Notes: generated by a model not told the origin, from the sequence alone. A DNA stretch of 51,553 nt from Hydnum rufescens UP504 (GCA_014904985.1 MU129109.1:56691-108243), one strand, 5' to 3'. Numbered from the stretch's first letter, positions 37,294 to 48,757 are shown. Made by a program: numbers and translations.

Positions 37294-37965
37294 GATGCCA
37301 TACCACTATGTGGTGGTTTCACTCATTGTCATCTTCATTCTCCCCCTCTTCACTGCTTGAGCCTTCTTCACCTTCCAGTCCCTTCATGTCCCCATTGGGA
37401 CCACCCACCATATTGTAGACCTCAGCACAGAGTGCCACATGTGGCTTGTGAGGCATTTCTAATCCCTTAGTATGAGCCTCCACCTTCTCTGCCTCCCATG
37501 CTGCTAGAATAGTATCATTGTCAAGCTTGGCTGTCTCCCAGGCCTCAGTCCTTAACCTCTTGAATGCCCTCAGCTCATCTTGTTGGGTCTTCTTGACTAC
37601 TGCAGCATACTTATTTGCCTTCTTTCATTCCACCTCTACCAACTTCTGCACCTCTTCCCTGGCAACTGCATCAATAGGGGGTTTCATGCCACAGGAATTT
37701 GGTGGGAATTTGGCAGGAATTGATGTGGGAATCAGTTTTGGAATCTAGCAGGAATCTGGATTCTCGAGTCAAATTTCTGGGAATGCAGTTCCAGCCTGAG
37801 GGCTGGAATTGACATGAGACCAGATTCCTCCCCTCAGAATCTCACTCAGAATCCCGTATGGACCCTGTAGATCCAGTCAATTGATTACCAAAGAACTGTA
37901 CAGTCCCATCTGTTTTCTGTCTGCCTGTATCTTCTTATGGCAGGCTCTGCTGGCAAATGCAAGGC
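37294..37965 (-). other. 672-bp segment inverted by recombination between LTRs
   Basis: The segment holds the pogo C-terminus (minus strand), the Harbinger right end and the first codons of the accessory gene. Flipping it gives both LTRs perfect 5-bp TSDs (GCCTT for LTR 1, GCATC for LTR 2), restores the ATT duplication of the outer Harbinger, and reconnects two reading frames. Three independent repairs from one flip make the inversion well supported. Confidence 0.9.
37298..37672 (-). pseudogene. pogo copy C, last block (inverted)
   Basis: Reads leftward from 37,672: DAVAREEVQKLVEVE, one TGA, then KKANKYAAVVKKTQQDELKA and an acidic end (SSSEEGENEDDNE, stop near 37,320). The upstream codons VVLTDEAMI are at 29,890-29,914 on the other strand. 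The segment was moved by the LTR-driven inversion. Confidence 0.85.
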
Positions 37966-38596
37966 TGTCAGAGTTCGTCCATTTCCTGGTTAATTCTGGA
38001 TTTGTTTCCGGTTTGTTTCCAGTTTTGGTTCCAGCCTGTTTCCGATTTGTCCCTGTCTCCATTTCATTTCCCCTTCATTTCCTCATTTCCTTTACTTCTG
38101 GTTCCCACACACTTACCCCTGGCCCTGTCCCTGTTCCCTCCACTTTCCCATCCCCTGCCTGCTCCCCCTCTTGTGCCTGCCCCCCTGTAACCACCTCTCA
38201 TTAAGCGATCAATCCCCCGTAGTATAGGAACTATGTATAAGTAGTCTGGGGCAACATCCAGAGACTCAGCTTTGGTCTCTCAGGATTTCTGCTTCTACTC
38301 TGGACTACAGGTTAGCCTCACTGTACCTATTCCCTTAATGTTAATCTCAGGATTTCCACTTCTACTCCGGACTACAGTCCGAGTACTTTCCAGTTGACTC
38401 CTTGAGCTTAAGGACCGCTGTGCTCGTTTCCGCCTAGTCCCTTCCAGGCTGCTGGACTGCCTCTCCATCCCCTCCTATCCTCATTATCTCATTCTTGCCC
38501 AGATTCTCCCGGACTTAGCCAGACTTACACCGGACTTAGTCAGAGTTATCTGTGTTTATATTTGTTCAGTGCTCTCGTCGCAGCGTGGCCCTGACA
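37966..38596 (+). repeat. solo LTR 2 (631 bp)
   Basis: Inverted partner of LTR 1, same ends and length within 1 bp. Left flank AAGGC (37,961-37,965), right flank GCATC (38,597-38,601). It lies in the pogo 3' UTR. CpG sites are retained and the arms are very similar, so both insertions are recent. Confidence 0.88.
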
Positions 38597-38807
38597 GCAT
38601 CCTCCAACCATAAAATAAACCCCTTCAGCATTGTTGCACTCAATATCTCATTTCTGTTCCATTTGCTCTTAAATTCTCCAGATATACTGTGCTTTGTGTA
38701 CCATACCAACCCACACTAATTCTGAGATGATATATATTGTAATGCTGCACTGAGAGCCTGTGGGAACCAACTGGTCAACTAGCTTGCCACATGCTGGTTA
38801 ATGACTG

Positions 38808-41018
38808 TACATCTTTGCCTTTTTCCTTGGTGATCCCCCTTTGGGCTCCTCAGCATGTGGTCTGCTACACTTCTTCTCTCTGGCATCACTGTCTTTAAGA
38901 CACTGAGTTAGTGCACTGAGTTCAAGGAGTAGACCTGCTTTGTGCCATGAGCACAGGAGGAGTCTGGCATGGAATGTATCATTGGAGAGGCAAGTACAGA
39001 GTTTACCTAGGGAAAGTGTACAAGCAGAGAATGCTTGCTCTGCATCAACAGACATCGCTAAGTCAACAAATATGATATGATAAGATATGTATGAAGCAGC
39101 CATCCAATTAATGCATCCCATTGGGACTATGGAGTGATACACACCAGGCATAATAAGGTAGTTCAGGGCCATGTGCCTGAGGTTAGGAAAGTCTGCTGCA
39201 TGATCCAGCCACCACTGAATCAGATTAGGACATGCAGAATTGAGAACAACCTTCAGCTGTAGGTACTGGTCAAGCTCATCATTGTCATCATCGGCATCAT
39301 CATCAGAATTGTCCAGAGTGGCAGGTCAAGTTTTGTAGGGCTACAGGTTAGAAGTCAGCAGAGAGGAAAGAGAAAATATGGCATGGTGGCAAAAGCAAGC
39401 ATGCAAACATTTGATGAACTAGCTGGCAACTCTGGGGGAAAGACAATTGAGAATGTCTTGGGTGATGCAGGCAGTTTTTGTAATATAGTGTATTACATAA
39501 GGGAGTTTGGACTCAAAAGTCATGTATATATGGCAGATGCCGAGATTGAATAAGAAAACCTTTGCCCGGATCTTCATCACCTAGTGAGAAACCATGAATA
39601 TCAGTCTCTACTCTGCTTCTATCTAGCTATCTGGTTGGCTTGTCTGGTGGCCATCAACTACTAGCCTTTCTCTAGCTTGGGACCTACACCTTTGGATACC
39701 AGCAGGGAAAGCAGTAAGCAGGATACTCCTTCCTCTTACTGACCCCACCTCTTCTCCTTAGGTAGTGACTGTGCCACTTGGCCAGTCACTACTCCTTTAT
39801 GCCTTTCATCATGACTGTCTTTCCCTTGCAACCTTTTCCCCCAGACTCAGAGCAAAGCCAGTGCCTAGCTCTGTGTCTGGCTCCCCCACCTGAAGCTAGT
39901 GCAAAGGGTGGTGTGATTACCCTTTCACCTTCTTCTCCCCTTACCCCCTCCCATCTGGCTCCCAACCTGTTGACTCCACTTTGTCCAAGTATGACAATGA
40001 GTGCCCTCCTGAATCTGGGAGGCACTTCATTACAGTTTTGGCTTGTAATAAGTGGCCCATTGCTGGTGGATCTTCATCAGGGGTAATTGTTTCCATGCCT
40101 CTGGCCAGCCATTATTCTTATTGAACCATTGGTAGCCAAGGGTAGGAGTGAGGACTAACAGAAGTGTAAACTGACAATTGATATTGAGATGTAGGACAAA
40201 ATACACACTTGTCACAATAGCATACACCTCACAGTCATTGAGCTTGGCATAGTACTTGCCAAGGATGAAGAGACCATGATTGGCACCAAGTCATACTGCC
40301 TTGTTGAGGGCCAAGTCATTACATGCCTTATCAAGTGAGACTTCAAGCTCTTCAAATGCTTTGTAGACATTGGCAATCTCAAGGGAGCTCACTTTCGAGT
40401 GCTTCTTGAAAGTCCATCAAAGAGCTTTCAAGTAATATGAGTACCTTATATGACAGCTCATTGAATGACTTACATTGAGAATGTTCTTGAGACCTGTGAG
40501 CTGCTTCCAGTCTGCCTGCGAGAAATGGAATTCACAGCATCCATGCTGTGAAGTGTTGGTGAGGTCATTGATGGCATCCTTGAGCTTCTCATGACACTCA
40601 AGGCAATGGTATTCTGACCCCCATCGAGTTGGCACCTTGGTAATAAGCCAGCTCTCCATGAGGTTCACAAATCCAGATATGATATGATCTAGCTGCTCAC
40701 AGAGGTGTGTCAAGCAATTCACCTTCAAGGCAAGCTTGGCCAGCTGGATTTGAGGGCAGTAGTAATGTCAAGGGATGTATAACAAGAGAAGAGAATAAGG
40801 AAACTCACAATATCCATAGTGTGCAAGGCATCCTTATGTTCAGCATTGGTACATTTGACACCAAAGTCCTGTTCAAACACAGCATCAGCCTCAGCAGCCA
40901 GTGTCCACACATGCTTTGCAAAGTCCTTCTCAGCAAGGTCAACAGATGCAAGCTTGGCAGGAGTGAGATGTTCCCTGTCAATCTCCATTGGCACCTCAGT
41001 ATTGACCACCAAATCCAG
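38808..41018 (-). pseudogene. hAT transposase, C-terminal half
   Basis: Read leftward: LAEKDFAKHVWTLAAEADAV (about 40,950), an intron, then TKVPTRWGSEYHCLECHEKL, LPEIANVYKAFEELEVSL, GLFILGKYYAKLND, NKNNGWPEAWKQ, the acidic DDDADDDNDELDQYL, IQWWLDHAADFPNL and the dimerisation region MSVDAEQAFSACTLSLGKL. This order is that of fungal hAT transposases. The protein ends RKKAKM with its stop codon overlapping the TA used by pogo. At 41,018 an LTR-like repeat begins. Part of the RNase H fold upstream is missing, so the gene is dead. Confidence 0.85.
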
Positions 41019-41436
41019 TGTTGGAGGGATAAATCCCTACACCATAGAATCCTCATCTGAGGCCTATTTCCCTTACAAATGAATCAATTACATGTCACCA
41101 TGCTCATTTAATTCTATCATCATTCATTTATTCAAGAAATCAATTGGATTCCTACCCATTTTTAACTCATAATATCACCTCATTCCTTTACCATGAACAC
41201 CAGTCAATTTATTGACTATCCATCAGACTTCAACAGTCCTTATCAAAAAGGGGCAGTTTATGCCCTACATCAAGTCCATTTCCTTTGGACAAGGCAATTC
41301 AACTTGCCATTCTTCCTCAAGACTGTATGGCTTGTCTGTTCTTCCAAGCCATCCTACTGCCTTAAGGGCAATGTATTGTGATTATGTAATGATTCAGACT
41401 GGGCCTAGTCCCAATTCCAGACTTGCAGATCCATCC
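41019..41436 (+). repeat. truncated copy of 1.5-kb LTR-like repeat X
   Basis: It starts TGTTGGAGGGATAAATCCCT, like the outer ends at 46,810 and 51,291. It keeps landmarks of that repeat in the same order (TATGCCCTAC, CAATTCAA, CTTAAGGG, GATTATGTAAT). The copy breaks off at the palindrome at 41,437. It is more diverged than the other two. Confidence 0.65.
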
Positions 41437-44286
41437 AACTCAGTCAGCCACAAATGTAGGTCTAGTTAGATATTACGAGCCTTGCATTTATATAGTCTAA
41501 CTAGAGGTTTTGATGCTGGGGCCCTGGGGCCAGCTAACCTGATTTCCGTGGTTCAGGCAGGGGCCCCTGGGGCCACTGGCTCTGAACTTAGAAAATGACC
41601 AGGGAGAAGTCATATAGGAGGGGGGTATCAGGATAGGTGCTGGAAGGCCTGGGAAGGCCCCTGAATAGGTCAGCGGGCTACACGGGCTTATCGGGGACAA
41701 TCACAGTTATTATTTTCTCATTGTTTATGATGGGGAATCCCATGTTTCATTCTTATTGACTTGTTTATTATTTATTTAAAAATTCACAGGAACTACTTAG
41801 TAGCACCACACACCCACCCTAGTGGGTGTGTGGTACCTTCCCTTGCCTCATCAGGGGTTCAGCCAGTTTTCAAAGGGGGGATGTCGCGGGCAGTATCTAT
41901 TGTATGATAACCTAGATTAAATAAGTAAAAATAAGATTAATATGTTAGTAAAGGAAAAAAATTTGAAGGGAATGCCAAAAGAGCAGCAGGTGCTGCTCTT
42001 TTGGCATCATGGTACACCTGATAATCAAAAAAACTAACCTAATATTGCCACACACCCGCCGAAGTGGGTGTGTGGCACCGTATTTGTTTCGTGTTTCGTT
42101 GTTGCGGAAAATCGAGGGTCGGGGTATGGGGGGCGGCGCGGTCCCATGTTTTGCTTTGGACCTGGTCTGCATTTGTTGAGTCGGATATCGGGCAGTGGAG
42201 ATACCTAGAATAATAGTATGTTAGTAAAGAAAAAAAAACAAAGGCAATGCCAAAAGAGCAGCGGGTGCTGCTCTTTTGGTGTTGTCGTACACCCGTAAGA
42301 AAGGAAACTCACCTAATATTGCCACACACCCGCCGAAGCGGGTGTGTGGTGCCGTATTTGTTTCGTCCTCATATATGTTGCCCGAAATCGAGGATCGGGG
42401 TATGGGTGGCTGCGTGGTCCCGTGTTTTGCCCCAGGCCTGATCTGTGCATTCGTCGGGTTGGATATCATGCAATAAAATGTACCTAGAATAATGATGTGT
42501 TAGTAAAGAAAAAAAATGAAGGCAACGCCAAAAGAGCAGCCGGGGCTACTCTTTCGGCATTGCGGTACACTGCGTAATAAAAAAAAACTCACCTACTAGT
42601 ACCACACACCTGCTTTGGCAGGTGTATGGTACGCGATTTCATCGATTGTTGTTTCAGGGGGCAGGCACTGTGGCTTGGGTGGCTGCGCATTGAACGTTGC
42701 ACTGGGGGCTCGTCCGTGTCCTCGTCGGGTGGGTTTTCAAGTAGGGAGGGCACCTAGAAGATTGAATAATAATACATTAGTAAAAAAAAAGAAAACAGAG
42801 GTGCCAAAAGAGCAGCTTCTGCTGCTCTTTGGCACCGGTGGGATTAGATGATGTACCTAATATTACCACACACCCGCTTCGGCAGGTGTGTGGTAATATT
42901 AGGTACATCATCTAATCCCACCGGTGCCAAAGAGCAGCAGAAGCTGCTCTTTTGGCACCTCTGTTGTCTTTTTTTTTACTAATGTATTATTATTCAATCT
43001 TCTAGGTGCCCTCCCTACTTGAAAACCCACCCGACAAGGACATGGACGAGCCCCCAGTGCAACGTTCAATGCGCAGCCACCCAGGCCACAGTGCCCGCCC
43101 CCTGAAACAACAATCAATGAAATCATGTACCATACACCTGCCAAAGCAGGTGTGTGGTACTAGTAGGTGAGTGTTTTTTTATTATGCAGTGTACCGCAAT
43201 GCCGAAAGAGTAGCCCCGGCTGCTCTTTTGGCGTTGCCTTCATTTTTTTTCTTTACTAACACATCATTATTCTAGGTACATTTTATTGCGTGATATCTGA
43301 CCCGACGAATGCACAGATCAGGCCTGGGGCAAAACATGGGACCACGCAGCCACCCATACCCCGATCCTCGATTTCGGGCAACATATACGAGGACGAAACA
43401 AATACGGCGCCACACACCCGCTGCTTTGGGTGTATGACAACACCAAAAGAGCAGCACCCGCTGCTCTTTTGGCATTGCCTTTGTTTTTTTTTCTTTACTA
43501 ACATACTATTATTCTAGGTATCTCCACTGCCCGATATCCGACTCAACAAATGCAGACCAGGTCCAAAGCAAAACATGGGACCGCGCCGCCCCCATACCCC
43601 TGACCCTCGATTTTCCGCAACAACGAAACACGAAACAAATATGGTGCCACACACCCACTTCGGCAGGTGTGTGGCAATATTAGGTTAGTTTTTTTGATTA
43701 TCAGGTGTACCATGACGCCAAAAGAGCAGCACCTGCTGCTCTTTTGGCATTCCCTTCAAATTTTTTTCCTTTACTAACATATTAATCTTATTTTTACTTA
43801 TTTAATCTAGGTTATCATACAATAGATACTGCCCGTGACATCCCCCCTTTGAAAACTGGCTGAACCCCCGATGAGGCAAGGGAAGGTACCACACACCCAC
43901 TAGGGCGGGTGTGTGGTGCTACTAAGTAGTTCCTGTGAATTTTTAAATAAATAATAAACAAGTCAATAAGAATGAAACATGGGATTCCCCATCATAAACA
44001 ATGAGAAAATAATAACTGTGATTGTCCCCGATAAGCCCGTGTAGCCTGCTGACCTATTCAGGGGCCTTCCCAGGCCTTCCAGCACCTATCCTGATACCCC
44101 CCTCCTATATGACTTCTCCCTGGTCATTTTCTAAGTTCAGAGCCAGTGGCCCCAGGGGCCCCTGCCTGAACCACGGAAATCAGGTTAGCTGGCCCCAGGG
44201 GCCCCAGCATCAAAACCTCTAGTTAGACTATATAAATGCAAGGCTCGTAATATCTAACTAGACCTACATTTGTGGCTGACTGAGTT
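41437..44286. repeat. 2.85-kb palindrome of mirrored exon/intron-like modules
   Basis: Two arms of about 1.4 kb start at AACTCAGTCAGCCACAAATG and meet near 42,880. Arms differ by scattered substitutions, many CpG to TpG. Each arm has three full modules and one partial module of about 280 bp. Reading outward from the centre, a module shows TTTACTAACAT and TCTAG (branch point and acceptor-like), an open stretch with TQPPIPRSSISGN-type peptides, a CACACACCCGC hairpin, a GTGAGT-like donor, and an intron-like stretch with the hairpin GCCAAAAGAGCAGC. CpG content is high compared with the neighbours. Confidence 0.8.
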
Positions 44287-44406
44287 GTCTGAGACCCATC
44301 CTATGAGTTTCATTCCAGCATACCCTCAATATAATCCTTTTCATTTAGAATAAGTTGCAACAAATTATCAGCAGTCTTTGCCTCCACAGATACATCTTGA
44401 ACATGT
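44287..44406 (-). pseudogene. fragment of a second hAT transposase
   Basis: Reads VQDVSVEAKTADNLLQLIL then EKDYIEGML, matching the segment that follows the DGW motif in fungal hAT transposases. It is contiguous with 45,148-46,095 once the MITE at 44,415-45,139 is removed. Confidence 0.6.
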
Positions 44407-44414
44407 GTTATGCG

Positions 44415-45139
44415 TATGGTTGCCAAAGTCAGGTTCAGGTCAGGTTTTGCCCCATTTGGGCAAAACCTGAACTTAACCAAAACCTGAATCTTCTCAATTG
44501 GCAAAACCTGAACCTAACCTGAAGAAAACCTATCTTAGGTTAGGTTCAGGTTAGGTTCAGGTTTAACCAAGGTTCAAACCTGAAATCATGAGCCCCTTCA
44601 GACATGAGAAATATCTGAGCTCAACACTGATTTTAACCATAATCCAGAATCAGTCATCAATTCTGGCAAGTTCCCAAATTATGTAAGCAGGTTCCTTGGT
44701 GGAGAAATATGTTACTTTGAAGTGAAGTTATACATAAAACCTCATGAACAGTTTATATTGACTATACATAGTCTATGTATAGTCAATATAAACTTTGTAT
44801 GAGGTTTTATGTTTAACTTCACTTCAAAGTAACCTATTTCTCCACCAAAAAACCTGCTTACATAATTCTGGAACTTGCCAGAATAAGTGACTCATTCTGG
44901 ATTATGGTTAAAATCAGTGTTGAGCTCAGATATTTCTCATGTCTGAAGGGGCTCATGATTTCAGGTTTGAACCTGGGTTAAACCTGAACCTAACCTGAAC
45001 CTGAAAATATGGGGGCCCAAAACCTGAACCTGACCTGAGGAAAATTACATGAAACCTGACCCCAATGGAACCTGACTTGGGTCAGGTTCAGGTTCAAACT
45101 CAGGTTTTCCAGGTTTGTAACCTAACTTCAGCAACCATA
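44415..45139. mobile_element. hAT-type foldback MITE, copy 1 (725 bp)
   Basis: Ends TATGGTTGCC and GCAACCATA, TSD GTTATGCG at 44,407-44,414 and 45,140-45,147. The centre is a long palindrome around TATACATAGTCTATGTATA. The subterminal DNA is made of AGGTTC/AGGTTT/AGGTTA hexamers. Confidence 0.92.
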
Positions 45140-45147
45140 GTTATGCG

Positions 45148-46340
45148 GATCTAAGTGGATAGATTACCAAATGACATGGACCAATGAACAAAGGGCTTAC
45201 TCAGTTGGCGGCAGTCACCAGGAATGTGATAAGGTGGTTTTTGGAAATGTCTTTCCACCTGTCACATTGGCCAGTGGCAAAATGGCCTTTCTGAAACTCA
45301 TAAAGTGACTGCTGTGTTGTTTCATGTTCCTCATCAAGTAACAGTCCCAAAAGCTGATGTCAGTTTGGTAGTGAATACTGAGGAAGCATAAGCTTGAATA
45401 ATTTGCGCACTTCTGGATCCTCAAGGGAATTAAATGACCAGCCAGCAGAAATTGCAGCACACAACAGAAGATTCGCAAATTGCTGCTGATTTGGGATTGC
45501 TGGCACATTGCTTGACTGTGACAACAGTTGAGTGGCTGGCTGTACCATAAATGTGTTGGATGGAAGGGAATATGGTGGGGGATGTGTGCCAGACCCAAGT
45601 GCTGGGATAGATCCTTTCTCACTCAGATTTGATGTTGAGTAATCCTTGAGCCATTGCTGTCCTTCATGTCAGGCCTCTGGAGAAGCATTAGGGCAATGTA
45701 CTAGATGGCAAGCAAGCTTGGGGGTTGAGCCTTGAATAGCAGGAACAGATTCATCACCAATGGCTATATATTATTGTATGCAGGTTGTCAGGGTTATCCA
45801 AACAGGGTCTCAATAGTGAAGAACTTGCCTTTTTGCATTAGGTCAGATTCTGGGGTACTCATTTCTCGATGACCACTAGCAACTTCAGCAGCATTCTGGT
45901 CTTGGATTCTAGCAAAGACAACATGTATGCAGCCACAGCACTTGAGAGCATGGTGAGTATTGTTGGTAAGATACTTTTGGTCTGTGTCATGAAAATGCCT
46001 TTTGAGAGGGCTACTGGGCCTTGGCATTTGTAGAGTGGGGGAATTAGGGATGGATAGATATCTAAATATGGTAGGCTATAAGAGGGAAGGCACACTTAAG
46101 CAATAGACTTTGTGTCTGACAGCATCAAAACAAACACAAAAACAAAACATGTGACACTCGCATTTGCAGTCACCTAAGTAGATTCTGGTATATATATGAC
46201 CTAGAAATACCTCAGATCTACTTTATCTGAGCACAATCTATTTTGACCTGTATAGACCTTTCTGACCTGACCCTTTTGACTTTTGATTCAACTTTAGACC
46301 ATTTTGATTTGACCTGGAATTGACTGAGGTCAAGGTCTAT
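45148..46340 (-). pseudogene. second hAT transposase, N-terminal half
   Basis: Read leftward: a BED-type zinc-finger region (HALKCCGC near 45,950, then STPKLACHLVHCPNAS near 45,720), QQQFANLLLCAAISAGWSFN, PEVRKLFKLMLPQYSLPNRH and CDRWKDISKNHLITFLVTA, the DGW-like motif of hAT proteins. Upstream, GACCTTGACCTC and several AGGTCA motifs at 46,180-46,335 look like a subterminal region, so another hAT may have inserted in the larger one. Its second terminus was not found. Confidence 0.65.
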
Positions 46341-46809
46341 AACAACACTGCTTCATCTCCTCAAGCATTGCACCAGTGACAGTCTTCCAGCCAGTTGCAA
46401 ACTTGCCAGACCATTCATCGGTCCTGCAGTGGATGTCGGTCACAGCTAGCTTCTGTAGCACAGATGAGCAATGTATTCTCCACCGATGATGATAAATAAA
46501 GTGGGCATACAATCCAGGCACAGACGTGCTTGTGTGCAAAGGCCTCAAGGGTCTTGATATCTTTGCTGATCTGCTTTTGTGATGGGGGATCCATTCCTTT
46601 GGAGAGTATCAGTATTTATTTTTACAATCTTTCAGACTAGTGGATGATAAGAGATTAGGTGTAAAAATGAAAATCAACTTGCCTGGGCAAATATGCTGAA
46701 GCTCCAGCTTATAGAAGTAATCCTCAGTAGAGAGGAAAGGTCTGTTGGAAGCAGCACACTGCATTGCAGCAAGCATGCAGTGATGAATAGGGTCATCTTG
46801 TTTGGACAG
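46341..46809 (-). pseudogene. hAT transposase of the large element, middle fragment
   Basis: Reads SKQDDPIHHCMLAAMQCAAS, NRPFLSTEDYFYKLELQHIC, an intron of about 60-80 bp, then PPSQKQISKDIKTLEAFAH and EVLQKLAVTDIHCRTDEWSG. The latter corresponds to the DxW region that opens the RNase H-like core. It should follow the N-terminal exon at 48,332-48,748, now separated by repeat X1. Confidence 0.65.
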
Positions 46810-48331
46810 TGTTGAGGGAAAAATCCCTACCACATAGAGTTCCCTTTCAGTGTTGAATTTTCCGATGAACAAATCAAAAATGTACCAATATGTCATTCCA
46901 ATAACAAGCCTTTTGTCTGTTCATGGATGAGCATGAATTCCATATGCCTGAAAAGATGTAAATGGAATGCTCATTTCCCTTGTACATGAGTCAATCTCCT
47001 GGGGTCTTCAACAGGCCACAGGGACTGTATTCATCTATGCCCTACCATAAGCCATGATATGGTGGACCCAGCAATTCAATTTGCCCTTCTGTATATCATC
47101 TTGAATTCTCCTTCAATCTGCTCATATGGATCTTGTTGCCTTAAGGGTGACTCTAACAAATGATTATTATGTAATACGATGGATTACACACCCAGGCCTT
47201 CATTCCTATTCACAGATGTGTTACATAATCAAATAGGGGCAAATGCGGCACTCTAAAGAAGTATTTGTCAAATTTCTCCATCAGTTTTGATTGGATCGGC
47301 TTGAAAAGTAGTGTCCGGAAAGATATGATTCACACCTATCCAACGATACTGAGCACGAGTCAATCCAATTAAAATTGCATGTTATAGAACAATTTTACTA
47401 TGGAATCCATGCCCTTAAGGAGTATTTTCTGCTTTTCGAAGTCAATTCATATCGGATCGACTCGCAAATATAGCACCATGAAAGCTGTAATCAATACCTA
47501 TCTAATGATACTAATTATGTGTTTATCGGATTAAAGCTAGAGCTTCTGGAACGATTTCACCTGCTCATTCACAATTAGAAGGTGTATTTTTCGAATTTCT
47601 CCATCATTTTTGATTTTATTTGCATGAAACAGCCACACCTAGAAAGGTATTAAAAATTCCCATCCAACGGTATGAAGGGCATTGCAAATGAAGATGAACT
47701 TGGTGTTCTACATACAAATTTCCCCCTTCCAATTTTCAAATATCGAATATTGTCCAGCAGCCTTATATCCAAAGGATAGGATGTCCAGGACAACTTATTC
47801 CACTGTTCCTCAAGGGAATCTGTCCAAAAGGGAAGGAGGAATAGTCATTTTATGCTCTATCCTATCCCCAGCCTTGTAAATTGAATATCTCTGTCAGTTT
47901 TGAAGCTTTTGACTTGATTCCTTTTTTGACATATTTCCCCTATCCCCCTTCTTCTGCCGGATATTTGATCTCATAGCCGGGTTTTATATTAAGCAAATTG
48001 TGTTGAAAATTCCATTGTCTTCCCCCTCCCCAGTCTGAAGCACTGAAGCATTGCTGCTGGATTCCTGGGCGAATTCCATCTGAGGACACTGTTCCTACTG
48101 CACTTTGTCTAGGGTCACAATATTACGACCTTAGAGTGTGGTATTTGTGGCACATTTTCCCCTTTATTCATCTGCTTGGGCAACTACTGCTTACAGCAGA
48201 TTATCTTCTATCCTAAAGACCTTCCTACACCCAGACCTGAATATTCGAATTATTTTGGTGGCCCCCATTCTTCGTTCTCAATTCCATATCGTGGACTGTA
48301 GCAGAGATTCCCCCTTTTTCTCCTGCTTACA
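46810..48331 (+). repeat. 1.5-kb LTR-like repeat X1
   Basis: Starts TGTTGAGGGAAAAATCCCTA and ends CTCCTGCTTACA, i.e. TG...CA. It is an inverted partner of 49,743-51,291 over its whole length. Inside are three diverged units of about 155 bp beginning near AATTTCTCCATCAGTTTTGA. Flanks (ACAG and ATGG) do not match, so its TSD is lost or was exchanged by recombination. Confidence 0.75.
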
Positions 48332-48748
48332 ATGGCAGCTATTTCTTCAGATTGTGAAGTTGGATTGTGCTTTGCTTTGCATGTCTTCATTAGACCTAGG
48401 AGCTTATCAGTAGGCACATTGCATTTTTGAGTAACTTTGCAACCAGCATGGCCTGACTTGCATGTATACTGGTACTGAAAGAAGGTCCTGACATTGCCTT
48501 GGCCAGTGACATGGATAATAGTTGCATCAAAGTGATCATAAGCAGTGCTTCTATGTCAATGAGTGTCAAATGCTGTGTCAAGAGTTAGCCTCTTATCAAG
48601 AAGCAAGTTTTCTGCAACAAAATGTACCAGCAATCTTTGCATCACACCAACCCTTTGCAAGCATGTCCCCATCTGTCTTCTTCCCTGTGGCCATGACATC
48701 AGCATCCTGAGACCAGTCAATGGCTGGTTCAGATTCAGCATCTGACAT
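48332..48748 (-). pseudogene. hAT transposase of the large element, N-terminal exon
   Basis: Starts at 48,748 (MSDAESEPAIDWSQDADVMA). It continues, after a stop or small intron, with HFDATIIHVTGQGNVRTFFQ and YTCKSGHAGCKVTQ, a BED-like zinc-binding pattern typical of hAT N-termini. The start codon lies 2 bp from the MITE target duplication at 48,750. Confidence 0.65.
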
Positions 48749-48757
48749 TGACAGCAC

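Larger units (their letters stand above)
29918..37960 (+). mobile_element. outer PIF/Harbinger element (right end now inverted)
   Basis: The left end is AGGGGGTTTCACGCTGCAGG at 29,918 after TSD ATT. The other end is AGGGGGTTTCATGCCACAGG at 37,676, in the same orientation and preceded by AAT. If 37,294-37,965 is flipped, the ends become inverted repeats with a matching 3-bp ATT duplication, as expected for Harbinger. The element carries a transposase (+) and an accessory gene (-). It is interrupted by a second Harbinger and by a solo LTR; without them it is about 3.4 kb. It is CpG-poor. Confidence 0.85.
14024..38807 (+). mobile_element. pogo-like (Tc1/mariner) element with TA duplication
   Basis: The left end CAGTCATTAACCAGCATGTG at 14,024 is repeated inverted at 38,787-38,807, and both ends are flanked by TA (14,022-14,023 and 38,808-38,809). 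That is the TSD of Tc1/mariner elements. The element encodes a pogo/CENP-B-type DDE transposase read rightward. It landed at the stop codon of the hAT transposase gene. It has since received a copia element, a foldback, a MITE, nested Harbingers and solo LTRs. Confidence 0.9.

Noticed and set aside
37069..38204. Pro/Leu-rich open frames in both solo LTRs
   Set aside because: They are mirror images lying wholly inside LTR sequence with no start context or domain; treated as non-coding.
41885..43860. CRISPR-like array of repeats with hairpins
   Set aside because: Units are ~280 bp, diverged, mirrored and lie in a eukaryotic transposon context; there are no short identical repeats with unique spacers.
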